Positions 16,422-25,654 of a stretch of 64,000 nucleotides of DNA are shown here, one piece after another (position 1 is the first letter of the stretch; every line of letters begins with the position of its first letter). Source of the DNA: Martinezella tropici (GTDB lineage Bacteria; Pseudomonadota; Alphaproteobacteria; Rhizobiales; Rhizobiaceae). The DNA lies in contig NZ_QMKK01000048.1 of NCBI RefSeq assembly GCF_003287875.1, positions 62,001 to 126,000 of the forward strand. The letters are read 5' to 3'. Below the pieces are notes generated by a model, which saw only the letters and a program-made list of their open reading frames with translations, was not told the DNA's origin and did no database searches. Both the position numbers and the translations under genes were made by a program.

Positions 16422-16796
16422 TTATGCTTTGCCAAAATAGACCACGCGTTCCAGGTCCTTGAAATGCGCATCCAGCGTCAGAACGTCGGCGTCGTGCTGT
16501 TCGGCGGTGGCGTAGATGATCGCATCGGCGAGTGCGAGTTTGTATTTCGCAGAGACTTCGGCGGCGCGGCGGGCGAGAGCGGTATCGAGGGGAGCGACGA
16601 TGCAGGTGGCGGTGTAGGCGAAGAAGGAATCGACTGCGTCCTCATCGCGCTCGCGCTCCAGCCATTTGGAAAGTTCGAGCTGGACGATAGTGGGGACGAT
16701 ACATTCGGTTCGCGCAGGCATCTCGCCTTGAAGCCGATCTGCAGCCGGACCTTGGGTCAGCCACTCGATCCAGGCTGAGCTATCAACGACGCGCAT
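16422..16796 (-). CDS. PIN-domain toxin (VapC-like)
   Basis: A 124-residue PIN-domain ribonuclease. The four acidic residues expected for Mg2+-dependent catalysis are visible: Asp5 in VVDSSAWIEW, Glu41 in VQLELSKW, Asp91 in LALADAIIYATA and Asp110 in LTLDAHF. VapC toxins cleave RNA such as tRNA and are neutralised by their partner. The ATG overlaps the last base of the antitoxin stop (TAATG), so the two are translationally coupled. Confidence 0.88.
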   Translation of the reverse strand: MRVVDSSAWIEWLTQGPAADRLQGEMPARTECIVPTIVQLELSKWLERERDEDAVDSFFAYTATCIVAPLDTALARRAAEVSAKYKLALADAIIYATAEQHDADVLTLDAHFKDLERVVYFGKA

Positions 16797-17005
16797 TAGA
16801 ACCGGTCTTTCCGGTCACGGTAATTACCAGGGTTGGCGCCCTTCGCCATGCCCTTGAGGTCAGCAAGTTCGGGTACGGGGATAAGCAGCACACCCTTGCC
16901 CTTCGGAATGAAAACAAATTCCTGGCCCGCGCTCCAATGCTGCTGGTCACGAACTTCTTTCGGGATCGATATCTGAAATTTCGAGGAGAGAGTTGCGGTC
17001 GCCAT
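16796..17005 (-). CDS. AbrB/MazE-type antitoxin (SpoVT-AbrB fold)
   Basis: A 69-residue protein with the swapped-hairpin AbrB motif: ATLSSKFQISIPKEVRDQQHW (seen as its parts SSKFQISIPKEVR and EFVFIPKG). It would bind its own promoter and the PIN toxin that follows with a 1-base overlap. The start at 17005 was chosen over a 14-codon longer form because the AbrB fold begins immediately after it. The charged C-terminus GNYRDRKDRF is likely the toxin-binding tail. Confidence 0.85.
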   Translation of the reverse strand: MATATLSSKFQISIPKEVRDQQHWSAGQEFVFIPKGKGVLLIPVPELADLKGMAKGANPGNYRDRKDRF

Positions 17006-17125
17006 TCTTACTTTTTCCGATCGATGGATAGAACGTAAGAATAGCACCCGAAGAGAGAAATGTGTAGGTCATTCGGAAGCGGTCCGAGCATCGGTGATCG
17101 GCAAAGCATCGTTGAGTTTCGAGAG

Positions 17126-17148
17126 TTGTTTGTCACTGTCACAAACAA
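17126..17148. promoter_or_regulatory. Inverted repeat in the promoter region of the aminotransferase
   Basis: Perfect 8-base arms TTGTTTGT and ACAAACAA with a 7-base spacer (CACTGTC), 77 bp before the aminotransferase start and 121 bp before the antitoxin start. It is a candidate regulator site; the protein that binds it is unknown. Confidence 0.45.
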
Positions 17149-17224
17149 AATAGGTCAGCATTATTGACTTATCTTTTATTGCGTGATCTTGTGACGGAAA
17201 GACCAAAAATTACGAGGAAGCCCC

Positions 17225-18454
17225 ATGTTGAATTGGGAAAATATCTTTGCGACGCGCTCAAGCCGCATGCGCGCCTCCGAAATCCGCGAGCTGCTGAAAC
17301 TCTTGGAGCGGCCGGATATCATCTCTTTTGCAGGTGGTATTCCCGATCCCGCTCTGTTTCCCGATGCCGAATTCAAGCAGGCCTATGCCGATATCTTTTC
17401 CGGTCCGACGGTGAATGCAGCGCTGCAATATTCGGTCAGCGAGGGCTACAAGCCGCTGCGCGAATGGCTTGTCGGCCAGATGGGCGCGCTCGGCATTCCC
17501 TGCGAACTCGAAAATGTCTTCATCGTTTCCGGTTCGCAGCAGGGGCTCGATTATCTCGGCAAGCTTTTCCTGTCGCCGAAGGATACGGCGCTTGTGACAG
17601 CGCCGACCTATCTTGGCGCGTTGCAGGCTTTCAACGCCTATGAGCCGGCCTATGACCAGCTGACGCCGAACGGCAACCGCACGCCGGATTCCTATCGCGC
17701 CGCGGCTTCGCAGGCGGGCGGCAGGGTGAAGTTCGCCTATCTCTCGGCCGATTTTGCCAATCCGACGGGCGAGACCGTCGATCTGGCCGGCCGCAAGAAG
17801 GTGCTCGACCTTGCCGAAGAGCTCGATATCGCCGTCATCGAAGACGCCGCCTATCAGTCGCTGCGTTATGACGGCGATCCGGTCGCGCCGATCTTGGCGC
17901 TGGAAATCGCGCGCAAGGGCAGCATCAACGACACGCGCACGATCTATTGCGGCAGCTTTTCGAAGACGCTGGCGCCTGGCCTTCGCGTCGGCTTCGTCGT
18001 TGCCAATGCGCCTGTCATCCGCAAACTCGTCCTGATGAAACAGGCGGCCGACCTGCATTCCTCGACCATCAACCAGATCGCCATTCATCAGGTCGCAGAG
18101 CGTGGTTTCGATGCGCAGGTTGCCAAGATCCGCAAGACCTACAGCCACCGCCGCGACTGCATGCTGGCGGCGCTTGCGAAATACATGCCCGACGGTACGA
18201 GCTGGACGAGGCCGCAGGGCGGCATGTTCGTCTGGATCACCCTGCCGAAGGGCATGGATGGCGCCAAGCTGCTCGCGCGGTCGCTAGAAACGGCGAAAGT
18301 CGCCTTCGTGCCCGGGCAGGCCTTCTTCGCCGACGGTTCGGGCGCGAACACCTTCCGCGTCAGCTTCTCCTGCGCCAATGACGAGATGATCGAAGAGGGC
18401 ATTTCGCGGCTCGGCAAGCTGATCGCGGGCGAGATCGGAGCAATGGCGGCCTAA
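17225..18454 (+). CDS. PLP-dependent aminotransferase (class I/II, 2-aminoadipate/LysN-like)
   Basis: A 409-residue fold type I aminotransferase. Landmarks are ISFAGGIPDPALFP at the N-terminus, VSGSQQGLDYLGKLF, YLSADFANPTGETV, and the PLP-lysine loop CGSFSKTLAPGLRVG. This is the group of LysN and Lys/2-aminoadipate or kynurenine-type enzymes that often occur fused to MocR regulators; here the protein is free-standing. The amino donor is not known. A 23-bp inverted repeat upstream suggests dedicated regulation. Confidence 0.88.
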   Translation: MLNWENIFATRSSRMRASEIRELLKLLERPDIISFAGGIPDPALFPDAEFKQAYADIFSGPTVNAALQYSVSEGYKPLREWLVGQMGALGIPCELENVFIVSGSQQGLDYLGKLFLSPKDTALVTAPTYLGALQAFNAYEPAYDQLTPNGNRTPDSYRAAASQAGGRVKFAYLSADFANPTGETVDLAGRKKVLDLAEELDIAVIEDAAYQSLRYDGDPVAPILALEIARKGSINDTRTIYCGSFSKTLAPGLRVGFVVANAPVIRKLVLMKQAADLHSSTINQIAIHQVAERGFDAQVAKIRKTYSHRRDCMLAALAKYMPDGTSWTRPQGGMFVWITLPKGMDGAKLLARSLETAKVAFVPGQAFFADGSGANTFRVSFSCANDEMIEEGISRLGKLIAGEIGAMAA

Positions 18455-18471
18455 GCCGCCACCACCGTTTT

Positions 18472-19530
18472 TTACTTCGCCAGATGCGGGCCGATCAGCG
18501 CCAGATCGGCCTCGCTCAGCCTGTCGCTGGCGGTATTGCGCTGGTGCCAATAGGGATACATCAGCGGCGGTAGGCTGACGTCGTCCAGCCGCTTGCGTTC
18601 TTCGTCGGTCAGCTTCAATTCGGCGCTGGCAAGATTGTCCTTGAACTGCGCCTCGGTGCGGCCGCCGATGATGACCGAGGTCACGCCCTTTCGGCCGATG
18701 AGCCAGGCAAGCGCCACCTGAGCGGCGGAAACGCCGCGACCATCTGCGATCTCCACCAACCTGTCGACGATATTCCACAGACGGTTCTCATTGCGGATCG
18801 GCGGTTCCGTCCAGCCGGCGAACTGGCGCGTACCCTCCGGTGTCGCCTGATTGCGGCGATGCTTGCCCGAGAGCAGGCCGCCGGCGATCGGGCTCCAGAC
18901 GAGAATGCCGAGGCCCTGGTCGATACTAACAGGCACCAGCTCGTTTTCCGCGTCGCGTGCTTCGAGCGTGTAATGGATCTGCTGGCTGACGAAGCGTTCG
19001 CGCTTGTCGCGCTCGCTGACGCCGAGCGCCTTCATGATGTGCCAGCCGGAAAAGTTCGAGCAGCCGATATAGCGGACCTTGCCCTGGCGAACCAAGGTGT
19101 CGAGCGCTTCCATCGTCTCTTCCAGCGGTGTCTGTCCGTCCCACTCATGCAGCTGGTAGAGATCGATCACATCGGTCTTCATGCGCTTCAGGCTCGCCTC
19201 GCAGGCCTGAATGAGGTGCTGGCGGGACGAGCCGGCATCGTTGACGCCCGGCCCCATCGGGAAGCGTGCCTTGGTGGCGATGAGCACGCCGTTCTTGCGC
19301 GGGCCGCCGATGATCTCACCGAGAATCTCCTCCGATGCGCCTTGCGAGTAGACGTCGGCCGTATCGAGCAGGTTGACGCCGGCGTCGATACACATGTCGA
19401 CAAGCTTCTTGGCATCCTTGATGCCGAGATCGCCGACGGTTTTTGCCCAGCCGACGCCGCCGAAAGTCATGGTGCCCATTGTGATGGTGGAAACTTTGAG
19501 GCCGGAGCGGCCAAGCAGGCGATATTCCAT
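18472..19530 (-). CDS. Aldo/keto reductase
   Basis: A 352-residue NADPH-dependent reductase. It begins MEYRLLGRSGLKVSTITMG and contains LLDTADVYSQGASEEILG (with the catalytic Asp and Tyr), IDLYQLHEWDGQTPLEETME and IGCSNFSGWH, as in the YajO/Gsp69 group. The start at 19530 has a very good ribosome binding site (GAGGAG, 9 bases before). It converges on the aminotransferase with 17 bp between stops. Substrates of this group are sugars, aldehydes or ketones and cannot be narrowed. Confidence 0.9.
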   Translation of the reverse strand: MEYRLLGRSGLKVSTITMGTMTFGGVGWAKTVGDLGIKDAKKLVDMCIDAGVNLLDTADVYSQGASEEILGEIIGGPRKNGVLIATKARFPMGPGVNDAGSSRQHLIQACEASLKRMKTDVIDLYQLHEWDGQTPLEETMEALDTLVRQGKVRYIGCSNFSGWHIMKALGVSERDKRERFVSQQIHYTLEARDAENELVPVSIDQGLGILVWSPIAGGLLSGKHRRNQATPEGTRQFAGWTEPPIRNENRLWNIVDRLVEIADGRGVSAAQVALAWLIGRKGVTSVIIGGRTEAQFKDNLASAELKLTDEERKRLDDVSLPPLMYPYWHQRNTASDRLSEADLALIGPHLAK

Positions 19531-19702
19531 AGATCTGTCCTCCTCGATCCCGTCTGAAATACGTACGTCAAGAAATAGCGCCGGATGCCGATCGTCAAGA
19601 TTCAATCATCATACGAACGGCAATCTATTCAAATTCAACTGTCACAATCATGTTAAGCCCTGCGTCTAGACAACCTCCTACAACCTAGTCGAGGACGTTT
19701 TC

Positions 19703-20683
19703 ATGAAGACCTTTGTTTCCGCCTTTGCCGGCCTGTTGGCCATTGCCCTTTTCTCCGGCAGCGCCAATGCCGCCGATCTCGTCCTCTATACCAGTCAGCC
19801 GAATGCCGATGCACAGGCGACTGTCGATGGCTTCATGGCCGCCAATCCCGGCATCAAGGTCGATTGGGTTCGTGACGGCACGCCGCAGATCATCGCCAAG
19901 CTGCAGGCCGAAATGCAGGCTGGCGCTCCGGTCGCCGATGTCCTGTTGATCGCCGATACGGTGACGCTGGAGCGCCTGAAGGAAGCCGGCAAGCTGCTTG
20001 CCTACAAGTCGCCAGAAGCCAAGAACTACGATGCCTCGCTCTATGACACCGACGGCTATTACTATTCCACCAAGCTGATCACGACCGGCATCGTCTACAA
20101 CACCGCGGCCGCGATGAAGCCGGCAAGCTGGCAGGATCTGGTGAAGCCGGAAGCCAAGGGCCTCGTCGCCATGCCGAGCCCGCTTGCCTCGGGCGCCGCT
20201 CTCATTCACGCGCAGACGCTCGCCGGCGTCGGTAGCCTCGGCTGGGATTACTACAAGAACCTCGCCGACAATGGCGCGATCGCCTCGGGCGGCAATGGCG
20301 CGGTGCTCAAGTCGGTTGCTTCCGGCGAGAAGGCCTATGGCATGATCGTCGATTACATGCCGATCCGCGAGAAGGCCAAGGGCGCTCCGCTGGAATTCGT
20401 CTTCCCGAAGGAAGGTGTTTCAGCCGTCACCGAACCGGTGGGCATTCTGGCGAGCACGCAGCATGCCGATGCCGCCAAGAAGTTCGTCGATTACGTCCTC
20501 TCGGAAAAGGGCCAGGAAGGCTTCCTGAAGCTCGGCTACATCCCGGCCCGCAATGGTACGCCGCTGCCGCAAGGCTTCCCGGCACGTGACAGCATCAAGG
20601 TTTTGCCGTTGAATGCCGCCGATGCTCTCAAGAACACGGATCAGGACCTGAAGACCTTCTCCACCTACTTCAAGTCGAAGTAA
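19703..20683 (+). CDS. ABC transporter periplasmic substrate-binding protein (Fe(III)/AEP-like)
   Basis: A 326-residue protein with a signal peptide (cleavage after GSANA) and the type of bilobed fold found in FbpA/AfuA-like receptors. Motifs are LVLYTSQPNADAQ at the start of the mature form, GAPVADVLLIAD, GIVYNTAAA and YIPARNGTPLP. It heads an operon with a fused two-domain permease and an ATPase. Family members bind Fe(III), 2-aminoethylphosphonate, polyamines or thiamine, and this one could be any of these. The two adjacent Tyr seen in true Fe(III) receptors are not clearly identifiable. Confidence 0.87.
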   Translation: MKTFVSAFAGLLAIALFSGSANAADLVLYTSQPNADAQATVDGFMAANPGIKVDWVRDGTPQIIAKLQAEMQAGAPVADVLLIADTVTLERLKEAGKLLAYKSPEAKNYDASLYDTDGYYYSTKLITTGIVYNTAAAMKPASWQDLVKPEAKGLVAMPSPLASGAALIHAQTLAGVGSLGWDYYKNLADNGAIASGGNGAVLKSVASGEKAYGMIVDYMPIREKAKGAPLEFVFPKEGVSAVTEPVGILASTQHADAAKKFVDYVLSEKGQEGFLKLGYIPARNGTPLPQGFPARDSIKVLPLNAADALKNTDQDLKTFSTYFKSK

Positions 20684-20700
20684 TCCGACCCGGATCTGGA

Positions 20701-22395
20701 ATGTACTCATATATGCGTAGGGGAAACAGCCAGCCGGCCTGGCTGTTTCCTTTTGTTGTTGCCGTCGTGCTGTTGCTCAGCGTCCTGCCGCTGGCGCGGC
20801 TGGCGCTTACCGGCATCGAGGCACTTCTCAAGGGCGGGACCTATGAGCTCGTCACCGATCCCGCGCTCTGGCGCTCGGTCTGGTACACGATCGAAACGGC
20901 CGTGCTCGGCACCATCATTTCCGTCGTCCTTGGCAGCCTCTTCGCATTCCTGCTGACATTGACAGATCTTTCGGGCAGGGGGCTCATCGGTTTCCTCTTC
21001 GTGCTACCGATGATGATCCCGCCGCAGGTCACGGCGCTTGCCTGGGTGCAGATGTCCGGGCCGTCGAGCCCTTTGCTGAAAGCGCTGCATATCGCGCCGC
21101 CGCTCGGCTCGCCGCAGCCGCTCTATTCCGTCAGCGGCATCGCGCTGCTCTATGGCGTTCAGCATGCGCCGCTGGTCTATCTCGCTTTGCGCGCCGGCCT
21201 GATGGCGCTGCCACGCGATGGTGTGGAAGCGGCAAGGCTTTCCGGAGCCTCAGGCCTGCGCGTCTTCCGCGATATTATTCTGCCCTTGTCTCTGCCCGGT
21301 GTCATTGCCGGAGCCGCGATTGCTTTCGTCTCCTCGATCGGCAATTTCGGTATTCCTGCGATCCTCGGCATTCCTGCCTCGATCTACACGTTATCGACCC
21401 TGATCTTCACCAAGTTCTCCAATTTCGGGCCGAGGACATTCGGCGATATCGCCGTACTCTCGACGATGATCGCCGTCATCGCCGTTGCCGGTCTTGCCGT
21501 GCAGGGCAGGGCTCTGAAGGGGCGTGATTACCGTGTCATCGGTATTTCCGGTGCGACGGCTGCCTTTTCGCTTGGCCGCTGGCGCTATCTGGCCTTGCCC
21601 GTGCTCTGCGCCATTTTGTTCGTCATGCTCGTCGCACCCTTCCTGGCGCTGGTCGCAGGCGCGCTGGTGCCGGCCTATGGCGTGCCGCTCACCTTCAAGA
21701 CGGCATCGCTCAATGCCTTCACGGAAATCCTGTTTCGGCAGAGCATAACGCGGACCGCCTTTTCCAATTCGTTGTTTCTGGCGGGAATGACAGCATTGGG
21801 TCTCCTCTTCGTGACAGTGCTCACGGCCTATGCGCTGACGCGGCGCAAGGACGCGCTCAGCCGCATCGTTGGCGGCATGATCGAGATCCCCTATGCGCTT
21901 CCGGGCATCATCATTGCCGTCTGCTTCATTCTGGTGTTTGCCGCACCCTTGCCGATCCTCAACGTCACGCTTTACGGAACGATCTGGATCATCCTGCTTG
22001 CCTATTTCTCCGCCTATTTCGCCGTCAGCCTGAAGCCGGTCATGAGCGCTTTCCTGCAGCTCGATCCGGCGCTGGAAGAGGCGGCGCGGCTTTCCGGAGC
22101 CGGCTTCTTCCGCCGGTTGATCGATATCATCGTGCCGCTGATCGCGCCGGCGGCGGGTGCCTCGGTGATCCTCGTCTTCCTCATTGCCTGCAACGAGCTG
22201 ACCGTTTCGGCTCTGCTCTGGTCGGCCGGCACGCAGACGCTCGGCGTCGTCATTTACAATCTCGACGACGGCGGCAGCGCCGATCTTGCCTCGGCCATGT
22301 CGGTCATCGTCATCGCCATGGTCGTCATCATGATGGTGCTTCTGGAAATCATGGCCAAGCGCCTGCCGAAGGGAGTGGTGCCTTGGCGAAGCTGA
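20701..22395 (+). CDS. ABC transporter permease, two fused ProW/CysW-type domains (FbpB-like)
   Basis: A 564-residue inner-membrane protein containing two copies of the binding-protein-dependent permease domain. EAARLSGASGLRVFRDIILP (residues around 180-200) and EEAARLSGAGFFRRLIDIIVP (around 460-480) are the two EAA loops that contact the ATPase, so both halves of the channel are on one chain, as in FbpB/AfuB. About 12 hydrophobic segments are seen. Its stop lies inside the ATPase gene (13-base overlap). The start at 20701 has only a weak ribosome binding site; an ATG at 20713 is an alternative. Confidence 0.9.
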   Translation: MYSYMRRGNSQPAWLFPFVVAVVLLLSVLPLARLALTGIEALLKGGTYELVTDPALWRSVWYTIETAVLGTIISVVLGSLFAFLLTLTDLSGRGLIGFLFVLPMMIPPQVTALAWVQMSGPSSPLLKALHIAPPLGSPQPLYSVSGIALLYGVQHAPLVYLALRAGLMALPRDGVEAARLSGASGLRVFRDIILPLSLPGVIAGAAIAFVSSIGNFGIPAILGIPASIYTLSTLIFTKFSNFGPRTFGDIAVLSTMIAVIAVAGLAVQGRALKGRDYRVIGISGATAAFSLGRWRYLALPVLCAILFVMLVAPFLALVAGALVPAYGVPLTFKTASLNAFTEILFRQSITRTAFSNSLFLAGMTALGLLFVTVLTAYALTRRKDALSRIVGGMIEIPYALPGIIIAVCFILVFAAPLPILNVTLYGTIWIILLAYFSAYFAVSLKPVMSAFLQLDPALEEAARLSGAGFFRRLIDIIVPLIAPAAGASVILVFLIACNELTVSALLWSAGTQTLGVVIYNLDDGGSADLASAMSVIVIAMVVIMMVLLEIMAKRLPKGVVPWRS

Positions 22396-23414
22396 TCCTC
22401 AACCATATCAGCAAGGATTTTGGTACCGGTGGCCGGGCTGCCGTCAATGCCTTGTCGCTCGATGTTCGCGAGGGCGGTTTCCTGGCGCTGCTCGGCCCCT
22501 CCGGTTGCGGCAAGACGACCGTGCTTCGAATGATCGCCGGCTTCGAGCAGCCGACGGATGGCTCCATCCATCTCGGCGAACGGCTACTGGCGGATGCCGT
22601 AAACATGTTGCCGCCCGAGCGGCGCAACATGGCGATGGTGTTTCAATCCTATGCGCTCTGGCCGCATATGAACGTATCAGACAATGTCGGTTATCCACTC
22701 AAGGTGCGCGGCATCTCCGGCGAGCGTTATCGCGAGAAGGTGCGCGAGGCCTTGGCGACGGTGCGGCTTGACGATTATGCCGAGCGCCGGCCAGCCGAAC
22801 TCTCCGGCGGCCAGCGCCAGCGCGTGGCGCTTGCTCGCTGCTTGGTGACATCGCCCGATGTCGTGCTGCTCGACGAACCGCTCGCCAATCTCGACCGTCA
22901 CCTGAAGAAGGAGATGGAGGAGACTTTTCGCGAGTTTCATCAGCGCTCCGGTGCCACCATGGTCTATGTCACGCACGACCAGAGCGAAGCGATGGCGCTT
23001 GCGACCGATGTTGCCGTCATGTCCGAAGGGCGGCTCCTGCAGGTGGCGCAGCCGGCGGAGATCTATGCACGCCCTGAAGGGAAAATGGTCGGCAGTCTGG
23101 TCGGGCAGGGCGCCATCCTGTCGATGGCTTTTCCCGACGGCGGTCCGCGCCGTATCGATTGGCCGTTCTTCCGGGGCTTATGGGAGAATCGGGCAGGCGG
23201 CTCGGCGGGCGCGGATGTTCTCGTGCGGCCGGAGGACGTGGTTGTCGACGGCGAGGGCATTTCATGCCGTGTCGATTCCGTTCTCTATGAGGGCGAGCGC
23301 TATGCGCTGAGGCTGTCTATGTCGGATGGACAGGTGTTGCGCGCCTATAGCCGCGAGGCTGTTGCCGTGGGCGATGATTATCGGGTCGCGGTCCGCTCGG
23401 CCTGGCGGCTTTGA
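22383..23414 (+). CDS. ABC transporter ATP-binding protein (PotA/FbpC-like)
   Basis: A 343-residue ATPase. Walker A is GPSGCGKTTVLRM, the signature is LSGGQRQRVALARCL, Walker B is VVLLDEPLANLD, and the switch His lies in VYVTHDQSEAM. A C-terminal TOBE domain follows from about residue 280. The start codon is TTG at 22383 with GGGAG upstream, overlapping the permease end, so translation is coupled. It powers the importer described above. Confidence 0.92.
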   Translation: MAKLILNHISKDFGTGGRAAVNALSLDVREGGFLALLGPSGCGKTTVLRMIAGFEQPTDGSIHLGERLLADAVNMLPPERRNMAMVFQSYALWPHMNVSDNVGYPLKVRGISGERYREKVREALATVRLDDYAERRPAELSGGQRQRVALARCLVTSPDVVLLDEPLANLDRHLKKEMEETFREFHQRSGATMVYVTHDQSEAMALATDVAVMSEGRLLQVAQPAEIYARPEGKMVGSLVGQGAILSMAFPDGGPRRIDWPFFRGLWENRAGGSAGADVLVRPEDVVVDGEGISCRVDSVLYEGERYALRLSMSDGQVLRAYSREAVAVGDDYRVAVRSAWRL

Positions 23415-23491
23415 TCGGGCAGGGGACAAGATGGTTGTTCCCCGCCTTCTCCTATGCTTGATTTGCTCGAGGTTACGGATGGGAGTCGCGC

Positions 23492-24487
23492 ATGTCCGAT
23501 CATAGCTTTCCTATTTTCGATCTCGGCGCCTTCGAGGCGGCTGGTCATGAGGAGAAAAAGCGGCTCGGTGCGGAGGTGGATCGGATATGCCGCTCGACCG
23601 GCTTTCTGGCAATTTCCAACCATGGCGTTGCAGACGCCGTCATCGCCGAGGTCTGGAAGAAAACGCAAGCATTCTTCGATCTGCCACCCGAGGTGAAGCA
23701 GCGGGCGAAAACGCTCTATCCCGGTTATCCCTACGGCTATCTCGGGCCGGGCACCGAAGCGCTGGCAAAATCGCGCAATGTCGACACGCCGCCGGATTTG
23801 AAGGAAAGCTTCAATGGCGGCCCGCTTTCCGTTCCCGCTGATATGAGCGATCCGGAGGCGCTCGGCTTCTGCTATGCCGCCACCATTTGGCCGGAAGAAC
23901 CTGATGGATTTGTGGAGGCATGGAAGGCTTACTACGGAGCTATGGAAGATTTGGCGGCGCGCATCATGCGCGTGTTCGCAACGGCGCTCGGCCTCGACGA
24001 ACACTTCTTCGATCCTCACGTCGATGCACCGATCAGTGCGCTGAGGGCGCTGAATTATCCCGAGCAGCATGTACCGCCGCAGCCGGGCCAGCTTCGCGCC
24101 GGTGCGCATACCGATTACGGCAGCCTGACGATCCTTCTGCCGCAATCCGGCTCGAAAGGGCTCGAGATCATCGCTCCTGATGGCAACTGGACGCCGGTGC
24201 CCCCGGTGGAGGGGGCTTTCGTTATCAACATCGGCGACCTGATGGCGCTCTGGACCAACGATCGCTGGGTCTCGACCGTGCATCGCGTCGTCAATCCGCC
24301 GCCGGAGGAGGGCGGCATGCAGCGGCGGCAATCCCTGGCCTTCTTCCATCAGCCGAACTGGTTTGCCGAGATCGCCTGCCTGCCGTCGTGCCTGAAGGAA
24401 GGCGAGGAGCCGAAATATGCGTCTGTTCTCTCCGGCCCGTATCTGATGGGCAAATTCAAATCGACCGTGACCGCGAAGGCCGGGTGA
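23492..24487 (+). CDS. 2-oxoglutarate/Fe(II)-dependent oxygenase (isopenicillin N synthase family)
   Basis: A 331-residue oxygenase of the DIOX_N plus 2OG-FeII_Oxy type. The N-terminal STGFLAISNHGV is conserved. The Fe(II) triad is visible as His and Asp in AGAHTDYGSLTIL and His in STVHRVVNPP, and the 2OG-binding Arg is in RRQSLAFF. It follows the ABC operon by 77 bp on the same strand and may act on the imported compound, for example by oxidative cleavage. Substrates of bacterial members are mostly unknown, so this is inference. Confidence 0.88.
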   Translation: MSDHSFPIFDLGAFEAAGHEEKKRLGAEVDRICRSTGFLAISNHGVADAVIAEVWKKTQAFFDLPPEVKQRAKTLYPGYPYGYLGPGTEALAKSRNVDTPPDLKESFNGGPLSVPADMSDPEALGFCYAATIWPEEPDGFVEAWKAYYGAMEDLAARIMRVFATALGLDEHFFDPHVDAPISALRALNYPEQHVPPQPGQLRAGAHTDYGSLTILLPQSGSKGLEIIAPDGNWTPVPPVEGAFVINIGDLMALWTNDRWVSTVHRVVNPPPEEGGMQRRQSLAFFHQPNWFAEIACLPSCLKEGEEPKYASVLSGPYLMGKFKSTVTAKAG

Positions 24488-24538
24488 TATCGGTTTAGTG
24501 AACCGGCTCGCCTGCTTCTTCATAAATTGGAATGCTTC

Positions 24539-25654
24539 ATGTCCCTGCGCCTTGCGACATTCAATGTCGAAAACCTTCTGACCCGTTTTGATTACACCGG
24601 TTTTCGCAACCAGTTGCGCCAGGATCGCGTGCTGCAGCTCTTCGATGTCCGCAATGAAGAGATCTATCAGCAGCTGGAAGCGGCGCGTGTGATCGCTGCG
24701 ACCGACGACACCAGGCAGATGACGGCGCTGGCGATCGCAGACGCCGATGCCGACATCATCTGCCTGCAGGAGGTCGACAACATGGCCGCGCTGCAGGCCT
24801 TCGAATACGGGTACCTCTACCGCATGGTCGGCAACGGCTATCGCCAGAAATTCCTGATCGAAGGCAATGACAGCCGCGGCATCGATGTCGCCGTCATGAT
24901 GCGTGAGGAAACGCGCGACGGCCAGCCGATCGTGCTCAACGACATCAAGAGTCACGCCATGGTGACATATGGCGATTTCGGTCTTTTCAACGACGAACTG
25001 GCGGAACTCGAGATTCATCCGGAAGACAAGATCTTCAAGCGTGACTGCCTGGAGCTGCATCTCCATATCGGCGGGGTGCCGTTTTCGCTCTATGTCGTGC
25101 ATCTCAAATCGATGGGGCCGGCGCGTGAAGGCGTGGATGGGCGTCATGCGACCATGCCGATCCGCCGCGCCGAGACCTTGGCGGTTCGCCGCATCATCGA
25201 GAACCGGTTCGGCGCCGGTCATACGGCAACGAAGAATTTCGCCATCTGCGGCGACATGAACGACTATCAGGAATGGATCGATGTCATCGGCACGCGCCGC
25301 ACGGGCTATCGTTTCGAGGCGCGGAACGAAGAGAAGGGCAGCGCGCTCGATGTCTTCAGCCATGACGGCTTTGCCGAAAATATCATGCAGCGGCGCGACG
25401 AACTCGATCGCTGGACGCTCTATCACGCGCGCGGGCCGCAGGAGCAGCGGCTGTGCCAGCTCGACTACATCTGGCTGTCGCCCGCTCTGGCGCGCGCCAA
25501 TGCAACTCGGGTCCCGGATGTCGTTCGTTCAGGCCAGCCTTTCCGCACCATATTTCCACCGGGGCAGGAGGTGGAACGCTATCCCCGCGTCGGCTGGGAC
25601 AGGCCGAAAGCATCCGATCATTGCCCCATCGTCATGACATTGGATTTGATATGA
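24539..25654 (+). CDS. Endonuclease/exonuclease/phosphatase (EEP) family protein
   Basis: A 371-residue metal-dependent phosphodiesterase. The EEP landmarks are LRLATFNVENLL at the start, IICLQEVDN (metal-binding Glu), HLKSMGP, ICGDMNDYQ and, at the end, KASDHCPIVM (catalytic Asp-His). Such enzymes cleave phosphodiesters in nucleic acids, lipids or nucleotides. No signal peptide is seen, so it is probably cytosolic. The next gene (Nudix) starts within its stop codon (ATGA overlap), so the pair may process the same nucleotide substrate. Confidence 0.85.
   Translation: MSLRLATFNVENLLTRFDYTGFRNQLRQDRVLQLFDVRNEEIYQQLEAARVIAATDDTRQMTALAIADADADIICLQEVDNMAALQAFEYGYLYRMVGNGYRQKFLIEGNDSRGIDVAVMMREETRDGQPIVLNDIKSHAMVTYGDFGLFNDELAELEIHPEDKIFKRDCLELHLHIGGVPFSLYVVHLKSMGPAREGVDGRHATMPIRRAETLAVRRIIENRFGAGHTATKNFAICGDMNDYQEWIDVIGTRRTGYRFEARNEEKGSALDVFSHDGFAENIMQRRDELDRWTLYHARGPQEQRLCQLDYIWLSPALARANATRVPDVVRSGQPFRTIFPPGQEVERYPRVGWDRPKASDHCPIVMTLDLI

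Noticed and set aside
23378..25426. Long antisense frame of 682 codons opposite the oxygenase and EEP genes
   Set aside because: It has no ribosome binding site or domain motif, and it is the mirror of two well-supported genes in high-GC DNA, where antisense frames stay open by codon bias.
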